Shown: piece after piece, positions 32,928 through 47,500 of the stretch | How the letters are laid out: each line of letters opens with the position of its first letter | Numbering within the stretch: the stretch's first letter is position 1 | Assembly: GCF_949628265.1 (NCBI RefSeq) | Contig: NC_088787.1 | Span: forward strand, 14,436,501-14,500,500 | Source: Cloeon dipterum | Lineage: Eukaryota > Arthropoda > Insecta > Ephemeroptera > Baetidae | Direction: 5' to 3' | DNA: 64,000 bases | Position numbers and translations under genes: made by a program | Notes under the pieces: generated by a model | Databases searched by the model: none | Told to the model about the DNA's origin: nothing | Seen by the model: only the letters and a program-made list of their open reading frames with translations

Positions 32928-34390
32928 TTCACAACTGTTTGAGCGTCGCCAGGGCAAAAATAGACAGTCTTTTAATTGTTGTTGTCACGATCTTGCGAAA
33001 TAATAACTCAAAAGCAATAATAACTCGAGAGTCACCGAGTCAGCTGGCAAGCAGTGGAGGTGCCTGTGCTTGCTGGTGGAGCGAGTTTTGAAGCCTGCGC
33101 CACCTATTGAGCAAAGTTCAAAGCTAAACACCGCAATGTCCGACAGGTTGCATACAGATTGATTTCCTCAGGCGCAATAAATTAAGATAGAGCGGGTAGA
33201 GCTTTACAAAGGCCAACAAAATTAATAACATTTTGCATTGTTGACTAAAGCAAGAAGTTGAGTTTTATTTTTCATTTAATTTAACAATAGTCTATACAAC
33301 GCACAGTAGAGAAATCAGGACCAAATAATGAAACAGTTTAAATTTCAGATTTTGTCATATTTCTCGAAAAATTAAAAGATTTCAGTGATTTTTCAGTTTA
33401 TTTCGTTCCCTCTTCTCGCGATATATCCAATAATTCAAAGGTGTGCAAATTATGAGCTAAATTTCCCTTCCGGAAAAGGATTATGATTTCTAACAAGGAG
33501 ACGGTGCTCACCGCTAGATTAGCTTACAAACTTTTTAGCCAATTTTATAATTTTTTGATGATACATAGTGTTTCAAGTGACATGGATTCAAGATTATTGG
33601 GTTATGTAATTGTTGATTTCAAATTGTTGCCAACGCTACTCTCGTGGAACAATTTAAAACCCGATAATAATTAATCTCAACAATTGGTTTGGCGTGTGAT
33701 GTCATATAATTATCTAGGCCTCTACTTTCCATACAATGAACTAAGCAGTATTGTATTGTACAGCATGTAAAGTTTCAATGGTAGGAATGGTTTTTTTTAG
33801 ACTATTTATACTTTTTGACTATATTTTTCCTTTTTGAAAGAATCATATGAATAGCAAAATACAGAAAATTTATTCCTTATTATGAAATATGGGTTTTTAA
33901 TCTATTACTTTATCCCCTTATAAAACTTGCTGGGACATAAGTTTGAATTAAAAACTAAATTTTGAGCTCACATATAAAACTGTTTGCGTTCACTTTTAAC
34001 ATTGCGTCATCTATTTTACTAAATAAATGCACATCATGAAAAGTTGATTGGAAGAATGATAGAAAACAAAACGAATAAAAATATTATATTTTTGTTTGGC
34101 AGCAAATGTGAAAAATATCATTCATAATATATTATGATATTATATACATGATAATACATTCAAAATGAAGTGTTTATATCATTAATATTACATTGATAAC
34201 GAATTCATGCCTGTTTTATTCTAAAGTTTCACAAAAAAAGTGACAATATTGCCGCATAATAGTTTGAATAAATGAAAATGTTTGCACCATTATTATGAAG
34301 TCCCTGGATTTGATATCTTGGTCATTCATTTGATTTCAAAGACATCATTAATCAGTTTTTAACGAGAGTAATCACGTGATTACAATATTG
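32928..34390. other. UFD1 upstream region and AT-rich spacer
   Basis: The first 250 bp hold the UFD1 promoter and 5' UTR. The rest is AT-rich, with a diverged copy of the dispersed repeat at about 33345-33520. No gene is seen. Confidence 0.5.
33345..33520 (+). repeat. Dispersed repeat, diverged copy
   Basis: Shares, in order, GATTTCAG...TTCCCTCTTCTCGCGATATATCCAA-like sequence and GGATT...AAGGAGACGGTGCTCACC with the better copies at 42.8 and 44.2 kb. Alignment by eye, so limits are approximate. Confidence 0.45.
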
Positions 34391-35100
<710 letters not shown>

Positions 35101-38100
35101 GGTCTTGTATTTTAAGCTGTCGTCGGTGTTGACCTCAAACGACTGGCGTCTGCAGACTGAATTGATTTGTGTCTGTTTGCACGCTGATGATCGCCCACGT
35201 GAAATTCTTCAGTGGGGAATTGCGCGGTGTGATGAATTCTCATTTGAATCAATCATTCTATCAAATGGTGGGTACACAAAAAGAGAGATTCTTTTATTGG
35301 CCTTGACCGAATTATTCGTTCAATTTAGAACTTTACTTTTATCACAGCACATTCCTGAATTTTAAAACATTGCAAATTTCTCGAATCCTGTATTAGATTT
35401 TAAAACCAATCATTCGTTTATTATAAGGGTTCGCAACGTAGCACGAGTTTTTTTTCTCATCTTTCTCAGTGATTTTCTAAATCATAAAATTTATATTTTA
35501 GGCTTGCGATAATTTTGCATTTAATATTTGTCTTTATTTTATTTTTCTTGAGAAAGCATCTAATTACCGATCTTTTGGTAAAAATCAGTAAAATAAGGAA
35601 CGTGACGAGAAGTTTAAAACAAGAGATTTTTAAATTTTTTTGTTATGTTTTTGGCATGTTGTTAGGGTGGTATATTATCAAACCCTGGCGTTCAAGGTAT
35701 TTAAACGGGTTTTGGCCGTTTTCGAGGTTAAAAGTTTCAGTCTCAAGTATTGACATTGCGTAATTTGTCTGAAATAGTCAGAAGCACTGAAATGAATAAG
35801 CGTCTTATACCATACCAACCCGATATACTTTTAAATTAGGACTTCACCTTTGCTCTGAGGCAAAAATTAATTTTTATGAGGTTCCAAATAGTTCCACATG
35901 CCATTCAATACAATCGTTTATTTGTATATTTATTTTTTAAGGCGAAACTCAATTTCTTTTCATTATGTGTACTTATGTAAGTTAGAAGTTTTGGTACTTT
36001 TGCCAAAAGTTCAAACTCACAGGGGCGTGAAATTGAAAAAAAATTTAATAATGATGGAATCAATAGGCTTCGTATTTGGGGAACCACGTATTTGGGACCT
36101 CATAAATATTAATATTTGCCTCTGAGCAAAGGTGAGGTCCTACTTTAAGTTGCAAATGTTGCAGTAATATTATCTTAAGGCATTATTTTGCTAATTATGC
36201 TGATTTGTGCATTTTAGTGCTTGGCGTTTCATTAAAAAAAACTCGTTCCTTGTATTAGAAGAAAAAACTATAGATCAATTTTTAAGTCAGCAGGAGGCTT
36301 ACGGTTCCTGATAGTATGAAAATCAGAGTAAATTAAAGTAATCTGTCCTATTAGATAAAAAATAAGTATTGTGATAGGCATACATTTTTAAATTCCTATT
36401 TGTGCAAATATAAAAAAAATCAAATTAGCTAAAGAACAGTTTGCTTGAATTTTGAACAGCAAACATCGCGAAAAGTTGTAGCGAAGGCGGCCGTTGTGGC
36501 GTTGCATTATTGAAAAGGTGTGCGCGAGACACGGCGAAATGCGAATTTAGCCACTGCGATGACGGCTTTATCTCTTGTTAATCCGACCACGCCGAACCGC
36601 GGGGAGCACGTCTGCGCATATAATTTTCGCCTCCTTTTATCTCTTTAGCGAGCTGTTAAATTATAATAAGTCGCATCTATCTTGTAAATTTTGTTCCTTG
36701 ATTTATGTTTCCGCACAGTTGGCGTTGCTCTTACTCCGTATTTCATTGAAAACGTGCTCCGCGCATCAAATGAATAATTAACAATTATCAAGCCTAATAG
36801 AGATGTGGCGCTCGCTTCATTTACGGTCGAGAATTGAAATGGAAAGGAAAACGCACTGGACACTTGATTGAGCCGGCCGATATGCGGAAATTCGACGTTG
36901 TTTGAGACCGATTGCAAATGGTGTGTGCGGGTTAATTAATGTTCCGCTTTCAAAACACACGCGGCGGGCCAGCGAGAGTGTTGTTTGTTTTTCAAAGCAA
37001 AACCGCAGACACAGCGATGCGGGTCCGACGCCCATGTTCAAAAGGGTTCGGCCGACACTCGCGGTGGATTTGTGCTGCCCACTCGTTATTACAAGCACCA
37101 CCGGTTCCCAATATTTATCACGAGGCACTGCCAATTTTATTAATGAAACGAACACGTCATTTTTTATCGATGCAAAACAAAAACGAGATGGAGTACCAAC
37201 AAAGTGCCGACGTTGCAGAAAACGAAATGATGGAAATTTAGTGAAAAAAATACATAATATTGCTAAAATGAAAATGTGTACTTTGTGCAATTTTTAAAAT
37301 ATTTGTGCAAAAGGTCCCAGAAGATATTATGAAAAATATTTTAAAACAATAATCATTTTGAATTCTTGTTTGGAGGGCTCTTTACGTATAGGGAACTTTA
37401 AAGTGGGCTTCAAAATAAGCTTCACAAAACACTAAGTTTGAATAATAAATATTTAGAAAATTATTATATATTTTTTTCTAAAAAAATGCATCTGAAAATT
37501 AAAAAAAAAACAGCCCATCTTTAAGCACCGTCTTACAGAAACGACAAGGCAGCCGAACAGGAAAAAGCAATTTGTCATTTTCATCGTGGAAATGAATGAG
37601 AGGAATCCCTGTGTACGCTTGAGCGCTTGCTCGTAATCTTCTGAGAAAACTAGTGCCATTTCTATGAAGGAGCTGCCGCTCCTTTGTTAATTGGTTGCAC
37701 GCCCATCAACCTCGGAGGGTTCGCGGCAGACGACGCACTCTGTGTGTGCGAGACTCTTGTAAAGCCGCAATGAAGCGGACATCCTTTAAGATTGCGAGGC
37801 GCCTCGGCGGACTTTTTGATCACTTGGCGCCCGGTCCAGTCTAGTCTCTTTTTACAGTGGCCAGACGGATGAGCGCTGAAAGATTTGTCTCGTATTGAAA
37901 CACATGCGAACCACGGAATACCAGATGAGAGCAGTCCCTGATAATTTTTAATTGCTGCTGATGCTCAAGCCATAAAAACTCGCATCTTTATTGCCTCTCT
38001 ATTTTTTAATATTTTATAGTTGCATAATTAATGGGAAAACAGTGCAGTAAGTAGCAGGACTTGCACGTTGTAGAATAATTTGAAAAATGTTTTAAAGCTT

Positions 38101-40570
38101 GGTAGAATATGAAGAATAATTTAACCACGCTTTAAATTCAGTTTATTGTGAATCTTGCGTTTTTAATTTAATATTAAATTAACTAATATATTAACTAACG
38201 TAAAAAGGTTATCTGTATAATCAGTCTAAAGCATCATGTATAAAAAAATTATTGAATATAATACTTAACATTTCATATATTTAATAAATTAGGAAAATAC
38301 CCATTTCTTCTGAGAAGAGTTAACTATAAAAATAATTCCTTCAGTTAATATTAAATTTTAACCTAGGGAGATTTGTGACTAAGATTTGATTTTTGTATGA
38401 ACCTCCAAGAATTTGAACCACAAGAACAATTTAAAGTTTCAATAATTTTATTTGCTGAATTTATATACAAAAGTACGGTAATTCCTATAATAATTTTCAT
38501 GGCTGAATATATATAGCCATATTCTGGTTCTAACCAGTTTATTTTCTCATTTTTTGGACAGTCTCTAATTTTAGTAAAAGGCTGCGACCGGCTCAGCTCG
38601 CTTGTCTTGTTTTGTTGTCACGCTTAACTGCTGAAGGCTTAAATTTCAAGCTCATGATTGGCGCACACTCGGCGCGATCAATTCACGTGAGGGATTTCGG
38701 CGGCGTCGGCGGCATTTCTTTGATTTGCCGGCGCAAGCAGCAAACAAGCCGCCCAGACTGTTGAGAGCGGTGCCCATCCATCATATGAGTGTGTGTTTTC
38801 AATATTGAATTGTTGGAATTAATTCAGCCGCACCTCTTGGTGCGAGAGCGCTCCTTTTCTCAAGGCAGCTTGTAAGCGCGCCGGATCTTTCAACTTATTA
38901 TCAAACTTTACCTTTGCTTTTATTTGTTATGCTACAAAACACCGCATCAAAAGACGCGTTGTCCCGGTCCAGAGATATATAAATAGAAAAATTGATAACA
39001 TTAAAGCTTCTATATGTATCCAATATTACAAATTTTAAATTTAAAGAACCTAATCGTCTTTCAAACCTTTCTCTAAAATGAAATAATTAAAAATCCAATA
39101 ATGATGATTCTGGTTAAATATTGATTTACCTGTTTTGAACCACAGCTCTTATACTACTCCTGAAGTCAACTTTTGCGGCCTTCTGCAGACAGGGAGCGGG
39201 CTCTCAACGATAAGTTGCTTCAATCGCGTGGTAGTTTGAGCAGGTTGTACGAGATGGCATTGCATTCTTTTCTTCCACATGTACATCTTTCAAACTGACC
39301 GTGAACATTCACTATATTATTCAGCGTTAAAATTAAATAGCATCTCCCCAAATATTTTCGAAAAATTTGTGGCATTGAAAACAGAAATAAACAAAGAAAA
39401 TATATTAATAATTTCATTATGCATGAAGGAGCACTTCTTCTTACTTAAAATTATATTTGCCAAATTAAACTATATATTATATTAATGTTTATTTCTAATT
39501 TTAAATATTAACATGCATAAATTATCGAGATTCATGAACAATGGCAAAAAATGACAAGCAGTATCTGCATAAACACCCAAAACAGAAGAAGAAAAAAAGA
39601 GAAAATTTGTGCAATGCTTACTCCGCCATTTTTGGAAATGGTTTATTTAATTTATTTGTAAACTAAAATTAAGAGAGAATTAACATTATTCATAGATTAT
39701 AATCTCTGCTAATAACCCAAGATTTATTCATCTAGATCCAGCTGCTCAAATCACTAGAAAACTTTGAACAATTAAGCTGCTTTTAAAACATCAATGTATA
39801 GGTATAAATTTGATTTTAAAATCCCCAATTCATATTTTTCATGCTGTTGGTAGTAATAAAATAGTAGAGCACTTACAACTATTGCAGCGTTAATATTATT
39901 TGGTAAGTATAAAATTTAACGGAAAGTTTTTACCTTCGTTAAGAAATGACGAAGTAGTGATTCATGCTGCAAGAGGTAGATGTAATTATGGAATAACGCT
40001 GTGGAACACGCTGATGTTCTCACGTTTCGAGTGATTCAGATGAAAAGTAGCCTCATCTTTGAAGACGAAGGCTCATTTAGTTAGAGGTCTCTTCGCCAAC
40101 AATTTGGCACTTGTAAAAGTTTGAAGCGAGATATATAAGGCGCTCAGCCAAGTGAACTTAACCCTTTTTGCCCTTGTTATAAATTCCTGATGAGAGGCTA
40201 CAAGATAAAAAGCTTCAACACTTTTATGAAGAGTTGTAAAGTATTTTGTTTTAAGCAAGTTGCTGTGCTCTTCTTCACCTTTCCTCGAGTTCGTCTTAAT
40301 GTGCATATAGGCGGACAATGTGCCCAGCGTATAATGTGTTGGGAAAAAGCACATAAATTTCAAGCCTCACAGCTCGGCCAAGATAACATTTCAAAACAAA
40401 TAGAGCTTGACAGCTTTTAAAATAAGATGGATGCGAGAAATTGTGTGGTAGGATAATCTAAATTACTGCCTGTGCATTTTTCAACTCGTAAAAATTAACT
40501 TTAACATATTTTCATCAAATTTGATGAGGACGAAACCTAAAATTAATTTTACAAGGCTCAAATAAATTTT
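35101..40570. other. Gene desert, first part
   Basis: AT-rich stretches (about 35350-36450, 37250-37480, 38000-38560, 39000-40000) alternate with GC-balanced islands at about 36470-37240, 37660-37960 and 38580-38960. Overlapping ORFs up to 157 codons in the first island lie on both strands and show no domain, so I treat them as chance. No RNA gene was recognised. Confidence 0.55.
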
Positions 40571-40599
40571 TGGCACTGGATTGAAAATTGATATGGCCG

Positions 40600-40790
40600 A
40601 TGATATTTCTTAGGGTCAATTAAGTATTGTATCGTCTCCCTACAGTAAAATCTAGAATTATTCCACAATTTAGGGAAATTTAGCTCTTGGATATATCACG
40701 ACGAGAGAATTGAAATCAAGCGAAAACCCATCGACAAGCCGTTTAATCTTCGAGAATTTGTCAAAATGTGAAATTTAACTGTTCCTTAGT
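40600..40790 (-). repeat. Dispersed repeat, inverted diverged copy
   Basis: Read on the minus strand, it has GATTTCAATTCTCTCGTCG, then ATATATCCAAGAG, then TTTTACTGTAGGGAGACGAT, matching the order of blocks in the copies at 42.8 and 44.2 kb. Confidence 0.45.
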
Positions 40791-42797
40791 CCTGATTTCA
40801 TTATTTCATATCGTAAAGATAAAATGTTGCCAAATTTCACAAACATAACTCAATGAACTACTTGCTATAGCCAACAATTCAAAATTTTCTTAAATGTTGG
40901 TCTATAAAGCTCTACACACATACTTTAATTCCAAATTTATACATTTGATACATTAAAAAATATGCTGTCTGTCGAGTGCTTCCATCACATGTATATATTC
41001 ACTAAAATTGTTTTTCAATTTGCTTTATTGTGAGCCTTCTCTTGTTATATCAAAGTGTGTGGCAGATTTTAGAGTGAGCGCTTTTGAGGTTGTAATACCA
41101 CTTGATGCTGTTGCGGCGATGATAAATATTTATTGCCGTCGAGGTGTGTGTGGCTCATGTACGTTGGTTTTCGAGGATTGCGCCACGGGCTGTTTGAAAA
41201 GCCAAGGAGAGTAATTTCGGCGTGCTGACATTGTGGCCATAGTTCCAGAGGCGCTCGTTCGCACACTTTGCCAAACCAATTTATTTCTTCATTCCGCGAG
41301 CAACTGGCCGTCGACATTATTTGTTCCGATATATAAAAGCGCTAATAAGAACTGGAAACACAAATTCCGTGCGAAGAATTCATAAACAGCGAATCGTAAA
41401 ATCGCCCTCTCTCCACTCGGCAATTTGGCACTTTTTTACTCTAGCGCAAAATCGTAAAACGATAGCAGCACTAAAAAGCCGAAATGCATGCCGCCACTTG
41501 AGGCTAATTAGTGCTGACAAAGTTCTAGCTCGGCGAGAAAACATGTCTCTGCAACACTTCTGCTACAGCGTGTATTCGGTCGTAAAGCGCGGCTCCCAAA
41601 TGAAGTTGGCTGGAAATTAGCATGATTGCGGAGCCAATTAAGCTGCCAAACAAAGAGCGCAGAGCAATTCCATTCACGAGGCAATTTGGTTGCCGCGCCG
41701 CTTCTGCAGCGATCAGATATTATTTTTATTTTTGCCACGGTGTAATCATCTCGGGCTGCTTGTCATAAACAAGAGCTTTAACTCTTTTTGCAGAGTTCAG
41801 CACGTTAATCATTTCTGATGCGAAAAACCAACACACAGATCTTCCTCGGCTGCTGCTGCTGCTGATTTTCCTCTCCTCTCCTGCTGCCCGCCTGCCTGCC
41901 TGCAAAAATATATAATACACAAGTGAGTGTGTGTATAATAAAGGTAGATCGGGCAGGCCACCAGAGAAGAAATCCCCCAGCCCGCAGCCCCATTTTTATG
42001 GCCGCTCGTGAATCAGCTCCATCACATACAGCCTCTCTTTTTCTCTGCTTGTTTCTTTTCCAGCCGAGCATATTCACGTTCGCTTCAAACTTGTTACAAC
42101 TATATTTTTTGATTGACGCCGTGCAGGTTTACAAAAGTCCATATAAGGCGTAAATTTTTAGCGCGCTCTCGACCGCCGGTGTAGCGTACGTGCCGCGAGC
42201 CAAATCGAAAAACCCGAATTAAAGATTCACCGCGGAAACCAGTTGAGTAATTAAAATCCTAATAAGGGTTGCATTTTCTAATTATTTTATTCCACATAGC
42301 GTTATACATATTATTGAATTGCTTCATTTTTAATAAAATTAAAAATGTATTATGATGAGTCTTCGCACTAAGGTAAAGAGTACATCATCTATAAGTAGAG
42401 TGAATGGGAATCTCATCCCACAATACAGCGACGGTGTTCGCGAATTTCCTTATCTCGTTCGCAGATTTTCTCATCCTCCTCGCACTCTTGTGCATGCTCC
42501 ACCGGTCGTGCAGAATTTGAATATGTGAGATTTGTCTAGATACATACAAGAGAGCACGGACGTGTTTCTCGCCCGACATTTAAGCCGAGGCGCTGCTTTG
42601 GGAAACAATCGAGGCTGCCAATTTATAACTCATTTTATGCTAGGCCACAAGCGCAAAGCGTATTGAGATATTGAAAAAAAATAATGAGCAAGCGAGAAAG
42701 CCAACGGCACCTTTTTATTTGTCAGGCCTTCATATCTGAATATTCCGAATAGTTTACTTTTATTATAGCTTAATATATGCAAGTGGGTTGTACTTCT
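40791..42797. other. Gene desert with GC-balanced island
   Basis: An island at about 41040-42250 contains short simple repeats such as GCCTGCCTGCCTGC near 41890 and stretches of TAATTA-type homeodomain core sites. A second small island is at about 42400-42720. No gene is supported. Confidence 0.5.
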
Positions 42798-43170
42798 CTT
42801 TGAAAATTGTTTAAATTGTTGGGTTGATAAACAATTGTTCTACAATTTGCAAAAATAAAAAAAGACCTAGCTACAGTAAAATTTTTCAATTTCTCCCAAA
42901 TTTACAGCGCTTGACCACATTTTCTTGGCAGATTTCGATTCCTCTCGTCGAGATCTGTCCAACAGCCTATGAAACCTTTTAAGGAAACTCTTTGTTGTGA
43001 AATAAAATAGGATTTCAAGTAGGGAGACAGTCCTCACCAGTTGAAAAGCATGCTAACTTTGCAGCCATACTTTTCTCAAAAGTTACAGTGCTACTTAGGT
43101 CAATTTTGGCTTCAACTGAAGGGCAAGCAAGGTTTCTCCAGGATTTTGCAGTATCAAGCCTCTTTAACCG
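42798..43170 (+). repeat. Dispersed repeat, copy A
   Basis: About 370 bp, clearly alignable over nearly its whole length with copy B at 44155-44550. Shared blocks include CAGCGCTTGACCACATTT, GATTTCGATTCCT, GATCTGTCCAACAGC, TTGTTGTGAAATAAAATAG and TTTTGCAGTATCAA. A hairpin CAGAT...ATCTG around 42930-42958 is kept in both. Confidence 0.8.
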
Positions 43171-44154
43171 TGAGAGAGAAAAAAAATGAGAAAGAACCAC
43201 ATTGCAAAAATTTTTTCGTGAAGTGTTGAAGCATGAAAAATTGCTCGGTGTTAACAACGAATACATCTATGTACAATTATTGTAGGAAGCAGCTATACAA
43301 AATAGCGGCCACCTTGCTTTTTTGGCACGCCAAAGCGATTTGTCTGCTGATTGTTTTCCTTGGAAGAAGAGGCCAAGCAAATAGCAGTGTATGTAGTATA
43401 TTTACCTTGTTCAAATAGGATCTCTGCGCGATGGGTGTTGTTGGCGCATTAAAATTTTCATACACAGCAATCTGACGTGCGGCGCGTACTGCTTGAAAAT
43501 GGAGTCTGCTGACTTGATTAGGCAGGAGGCAATTTCGAGTCGTGCAGATTACCGAGCTGTTTATTTTATAATGCGGCGTGTATATCGTATACACAGACAT
43601 ACACACCATCAACATCTCGCCCTCAGCGGAGAAGCAATAATGCCGAATTATAATTTATGTGTGTATTCCTTGCTGAGATGATTACACGTCGCAGCACCAG
43701 GCCGAGATAAGAGTGGTTTGTTGATTTTTCTACCTGTTCTCAGGATTACGCGAGCCAATCGGCGGATCGCTCGGGGTGATTGACATTGACACCTCGACCG
43801 AGCAATCTTCTCTCCGCACCGTGAGCGCCAGCCGACTTTCCCATTACCTCTTAATTTATTGCCCGCGCTCGCTAGTCGATCAGAAAATGAAAAGCACGCA
43901 ATAATTGACGTAAACGCTCTTGATTGCTCCAATTTTTCGCCTTCCTCGATTACTTTTGAAGGATCGTTTACCTCAAATACCAATAATCGCTTTTCCTTAA
44001 CAACAATCCGAATAATTTCAACCATACATATATATTTCTTTGTTTTAACAAAATCACGAGCAACTTGGAGGACAATTATGGTCATTTAAATTTTCCGTCA
44101 AAACTAACAAAAAAAATGTTAAAATAATTTTAAAGTGGATCGAGACAGGGCAAC
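43171..44154. other. Spacer between repeat copies, GC-balanced island
   Basis: An island at about 43420-43880 has mixed composition. ORFs of up to 145 codons occur on both strands but lack recognisable features. No gene is supported. Confidence 0.5.
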
Positions 44155-44550
44155 AATTGAAAATTATTAGAAATGTTGAACGTAATAAACAGTTGATCCA
44201 TAAAAAAGTTGTTCTACAATGTTCTTGCAATAATAAAAAAGGGCATTGCTACAGTGAAAATTCAAATTTTCTCCTAAATTTCCAGCGCTTGACCACATTT
44301 CCTTGACAGATTTCGATTCCTATCGTTGAGATCTGTCCAACAGCGTATGCAACCTTTTAGGGAAACTCATTGTTGTGAAATAAAATAGGATTTAAAAAAA
44401 GGAGACAGTTATCACCATTTGAAAAGCATGCTAAACCATACACTGCTATACATAGGTCAATTTAGGCTTGAACTGAATCCTAAGGGATTAATTAGTTCAT
44501 GCATTGGCAACAAGGATTTTCCAGGCTTTTGCAGTATCAATCCTCTCAAT
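44155..44550 (+). repeat. Dispersed repeat, copy B
   Basis: Direct-orientation partner of copy A, roughly four-fifths identical by eye with several small indels and an insertion of about 35 bp near 44480. No ORF, long terminal repeats or poly-A tail are evident, so the class is unknown. Confidence 0.8.
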
Positions 44551-47500
44551 CAAATCATGCAATATGCTTAATATATTAGCTTATAATATTAAATTCATAC
44601 ATCGCAACGGTCAACTATGAGCCCGAAGCAACGTTGATTTAGATGGCTACTAAAATTACTCTCCCCAGTAATGTGTGTGTCAAAATTTTCCGCACACAGA
44701 GCAAACGGTCCATAAATCAGGCCCGGTGATGAATTAACAGATTTATATTCATTATGGAAATAAAATTCAAGACTCCTCTTGAAAAGCTGTGGCCCATCTC
44801 GCATGCATACAAATTTGTGAACAATGCAAATTAGTACACGCCACAAGAAGAGCGTTTGAACACGCCAATCGCGCGGTACCAATCTCGTTAAAATTGTAAA
44901 ATGTGTTTCTGAAAACAAACAAAACAAGACGAGGAGCACGAAAGAAAGAGGTTCTCGTGAATATTAACACAAAGCAAAAGCGCGAGCTAGGGATTATTGG
45001 GTCGCTCGCAAATCCAACTTTGGCAGGTGCTAATCTGAAAGCTCGTGCATGAAGGATATCTTCATCTCAACAGCCAAGGGCCCGAGGACTGTCTGTGCGA
45101 AAATTGCCGGAGTTCCGTGTTGCTCGCTCGCTCGCTTGCTCGCTTGCTCACAATGTGTACTATATACACAGAATTAATTTTCTGCAAAGTGCTGGTCTTT
45201 TCTGAAATTACTTCTTCATCATCTGCGCACGGGAAGAGAGCGGAAAACGTGACCGTATGGTAATGGGAGAAGTGAGAATTAACGCCTCCTTTAAGCATCC
45301 AGCACCAACATATTTGCTGGGGGCCATATAAAAATAATTGCGTAAATGGACAACGCGCAGAGCCGAGGAAAGAAAACGTCTGACGTGCTAACGAGTCTGA
45401 TAGTCGAAGAGTTTTGCTTTACGAGCTAATCTCGGTTGCCTTGGGTGCTTTAAACGCGGCCACACGCACCTTCCCAGCCACACACGGAGTGCCTACCTGC
45501 GCTTCACTCACTCACTCACTCACTCAGCAAGCCAGCCAGCCGCAGAGAAAAATAATCATCAGCACTCAATATAAGAAAAAGACGTGTAGGCGCTAACTTT
45601 TTATGGCCGCGTGTTTTCACGAAACCCATCAGATTTTAACACTTTTCGAGTGGCTGTAAAATTATCATATCACCGCGCACTTTTTGCAACGTCGCGCCGG
45701 ATCACCGCCGTCCGACGCCCTTGGCTTAATTGTTGCAAATTAAACAATTTAAATTCCTGCGCGCATGATCTCTGTTGAAATTTGACGAACGCGCCGTGAC
45801 GCCTGGTGCCGTGACGCGGATCTGCTCCACACAATTGGGGGTGTCATAAAATAAATGAAGCGAGAGATTATATACACACACTTTTAAACTGAGCATACCA
45901 AACGGTATTAATCTAGCTTTCTTCCCCAATGATTGTAAATGAGGATGATTAGCTAAACCCCTTATTGCGTGCTCGCTCAAGATTTGCTCCGATGATCAAA
46001 TTAATCAGTTTTTAATACATACACTTAATTGGCGATAATTATATGGTGCAATAATAAAATTAATCAACCAACGGCAAATGGAATTTTTAAAAGTTTTAAG
46101 CAATTTTTGTGGCCCCCTGAATTATAAATTATCGGTAGCCCATCTTGTGGGACCATCAAATGATTAAAAATGGATATTTAAAGAAATTTTCATGGCAGTC
46201 TGTCTGATTTCTTTATGGAAACACTATGTAAAAAAGGAAAAAGTATGATTTACCCAAAAGAAGTTAATTTATTAAAATAGGTAAAATATTATAGCAAATC
46301 TTTTGTTTGTATCGTTTACTAACAATAAGCTGTGCTGCTTTGGAAATATGTATAGCAGGAAATCACTTCGGAATTTTCTAAGGTACAGCTTTGGCAGGTC
46401 CTTAATTTGAGCCAATTTTAACATTTTTAACTATGACTGAAAATTAAAAAAAAAACATTTTCAATTCAATAAATCGCTCTTATTCATCCTTCTGATCCCA
46501 TTGTTTAATCTTTTCTTTAATAAGGGGAAATTTTAAAATTTACTACATCAACTTGATTATTGAGTCACCGTAGGAATAGAGAATGAATGAATCGATTTGT
46601 TTAAAATATGTCTAACTGATGTATATAATATTTCATCTCCTGACGTAAGTTAGTTGCCGTTAGAAGTATCTGGCAACCAAACACGCTCTTGTGCGATACG
46701 CGCTCGCTCGCATGTAAGGAAAATAAACTTTCTACAGGTCATGTTCGATGCATGTCGCCTTGAGTTTCGCCAAAGACAAAAGCAGCGACGAATAATAAGA
46801 AGCAGAGAATGAAATTTACCCGGAGCTCTTTCTGGTTCGCGCTAATGACGGAACGGATTTATTAATAACGAACGCAGCCTCTGGAAAACATGTCAATGCG
46901 GCTTTCTTCAGGCCGCACGTAACAGAAAGGGCGAACATTATCTCTCTCTCTCTCTCCACCATGCTTATTATTTTCTTGGCACAAATGACAAACATATTGT
47001 GCCGTGGTGCCGTTGTGTTTGGGCATATTCAAAGCAGCGCCAGGCTGAAAGCTGATAATTGAAGTGCCTGCGCCGCAATGCAAATATTAAAATAAAAAAT
47101 GGAGGCGGCCAAAGACACCGTGTATAGCAGTCAATGCGCCACTCTCGCATCCAGGGCGTGGCCTTTTCATTTGCATTTGGAGACGCAAAGCAAACTTTGC
47201 AGCATTTGGCGCCTGCACAGGAAATATGCTCCCTGTATATGTAAGAAAATTTTCGAATCTTGACTTTCTGATTGGTTGTTTTTTAACATAATAAACTGCA
47301 AGTTCGAGCAGAGGTCGTATTTTTGAATAATTTACAGCATGATATTCTGCTGAAGAATAAGTTCTTCCTATATCAACTGACAGCTTTCTGAAATTGTTGT
47401 TTATTCTGCCTCTACAAGTCTGATATTTCGTGAAAAGAAAGTCCGCTAATTATTTTGATTTTGCCATTGCTGTTTGTTCAGCATCCCATTGTACGTTGTG

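Noticed and set aside
36817-37297. Overlapping 157- and 131-codon ORFs on opposite strands
   Set aside because: No domain, low-complexity hydrophobic start only, and both strands are open by composition. Most likely chance in a GC-balanced island.
43648-44085. 145-codon minus-strand ORF between repeat copies
   Set aside because: No domain, overlaps a plus-strand ORF and has no recognisable splice or start context.
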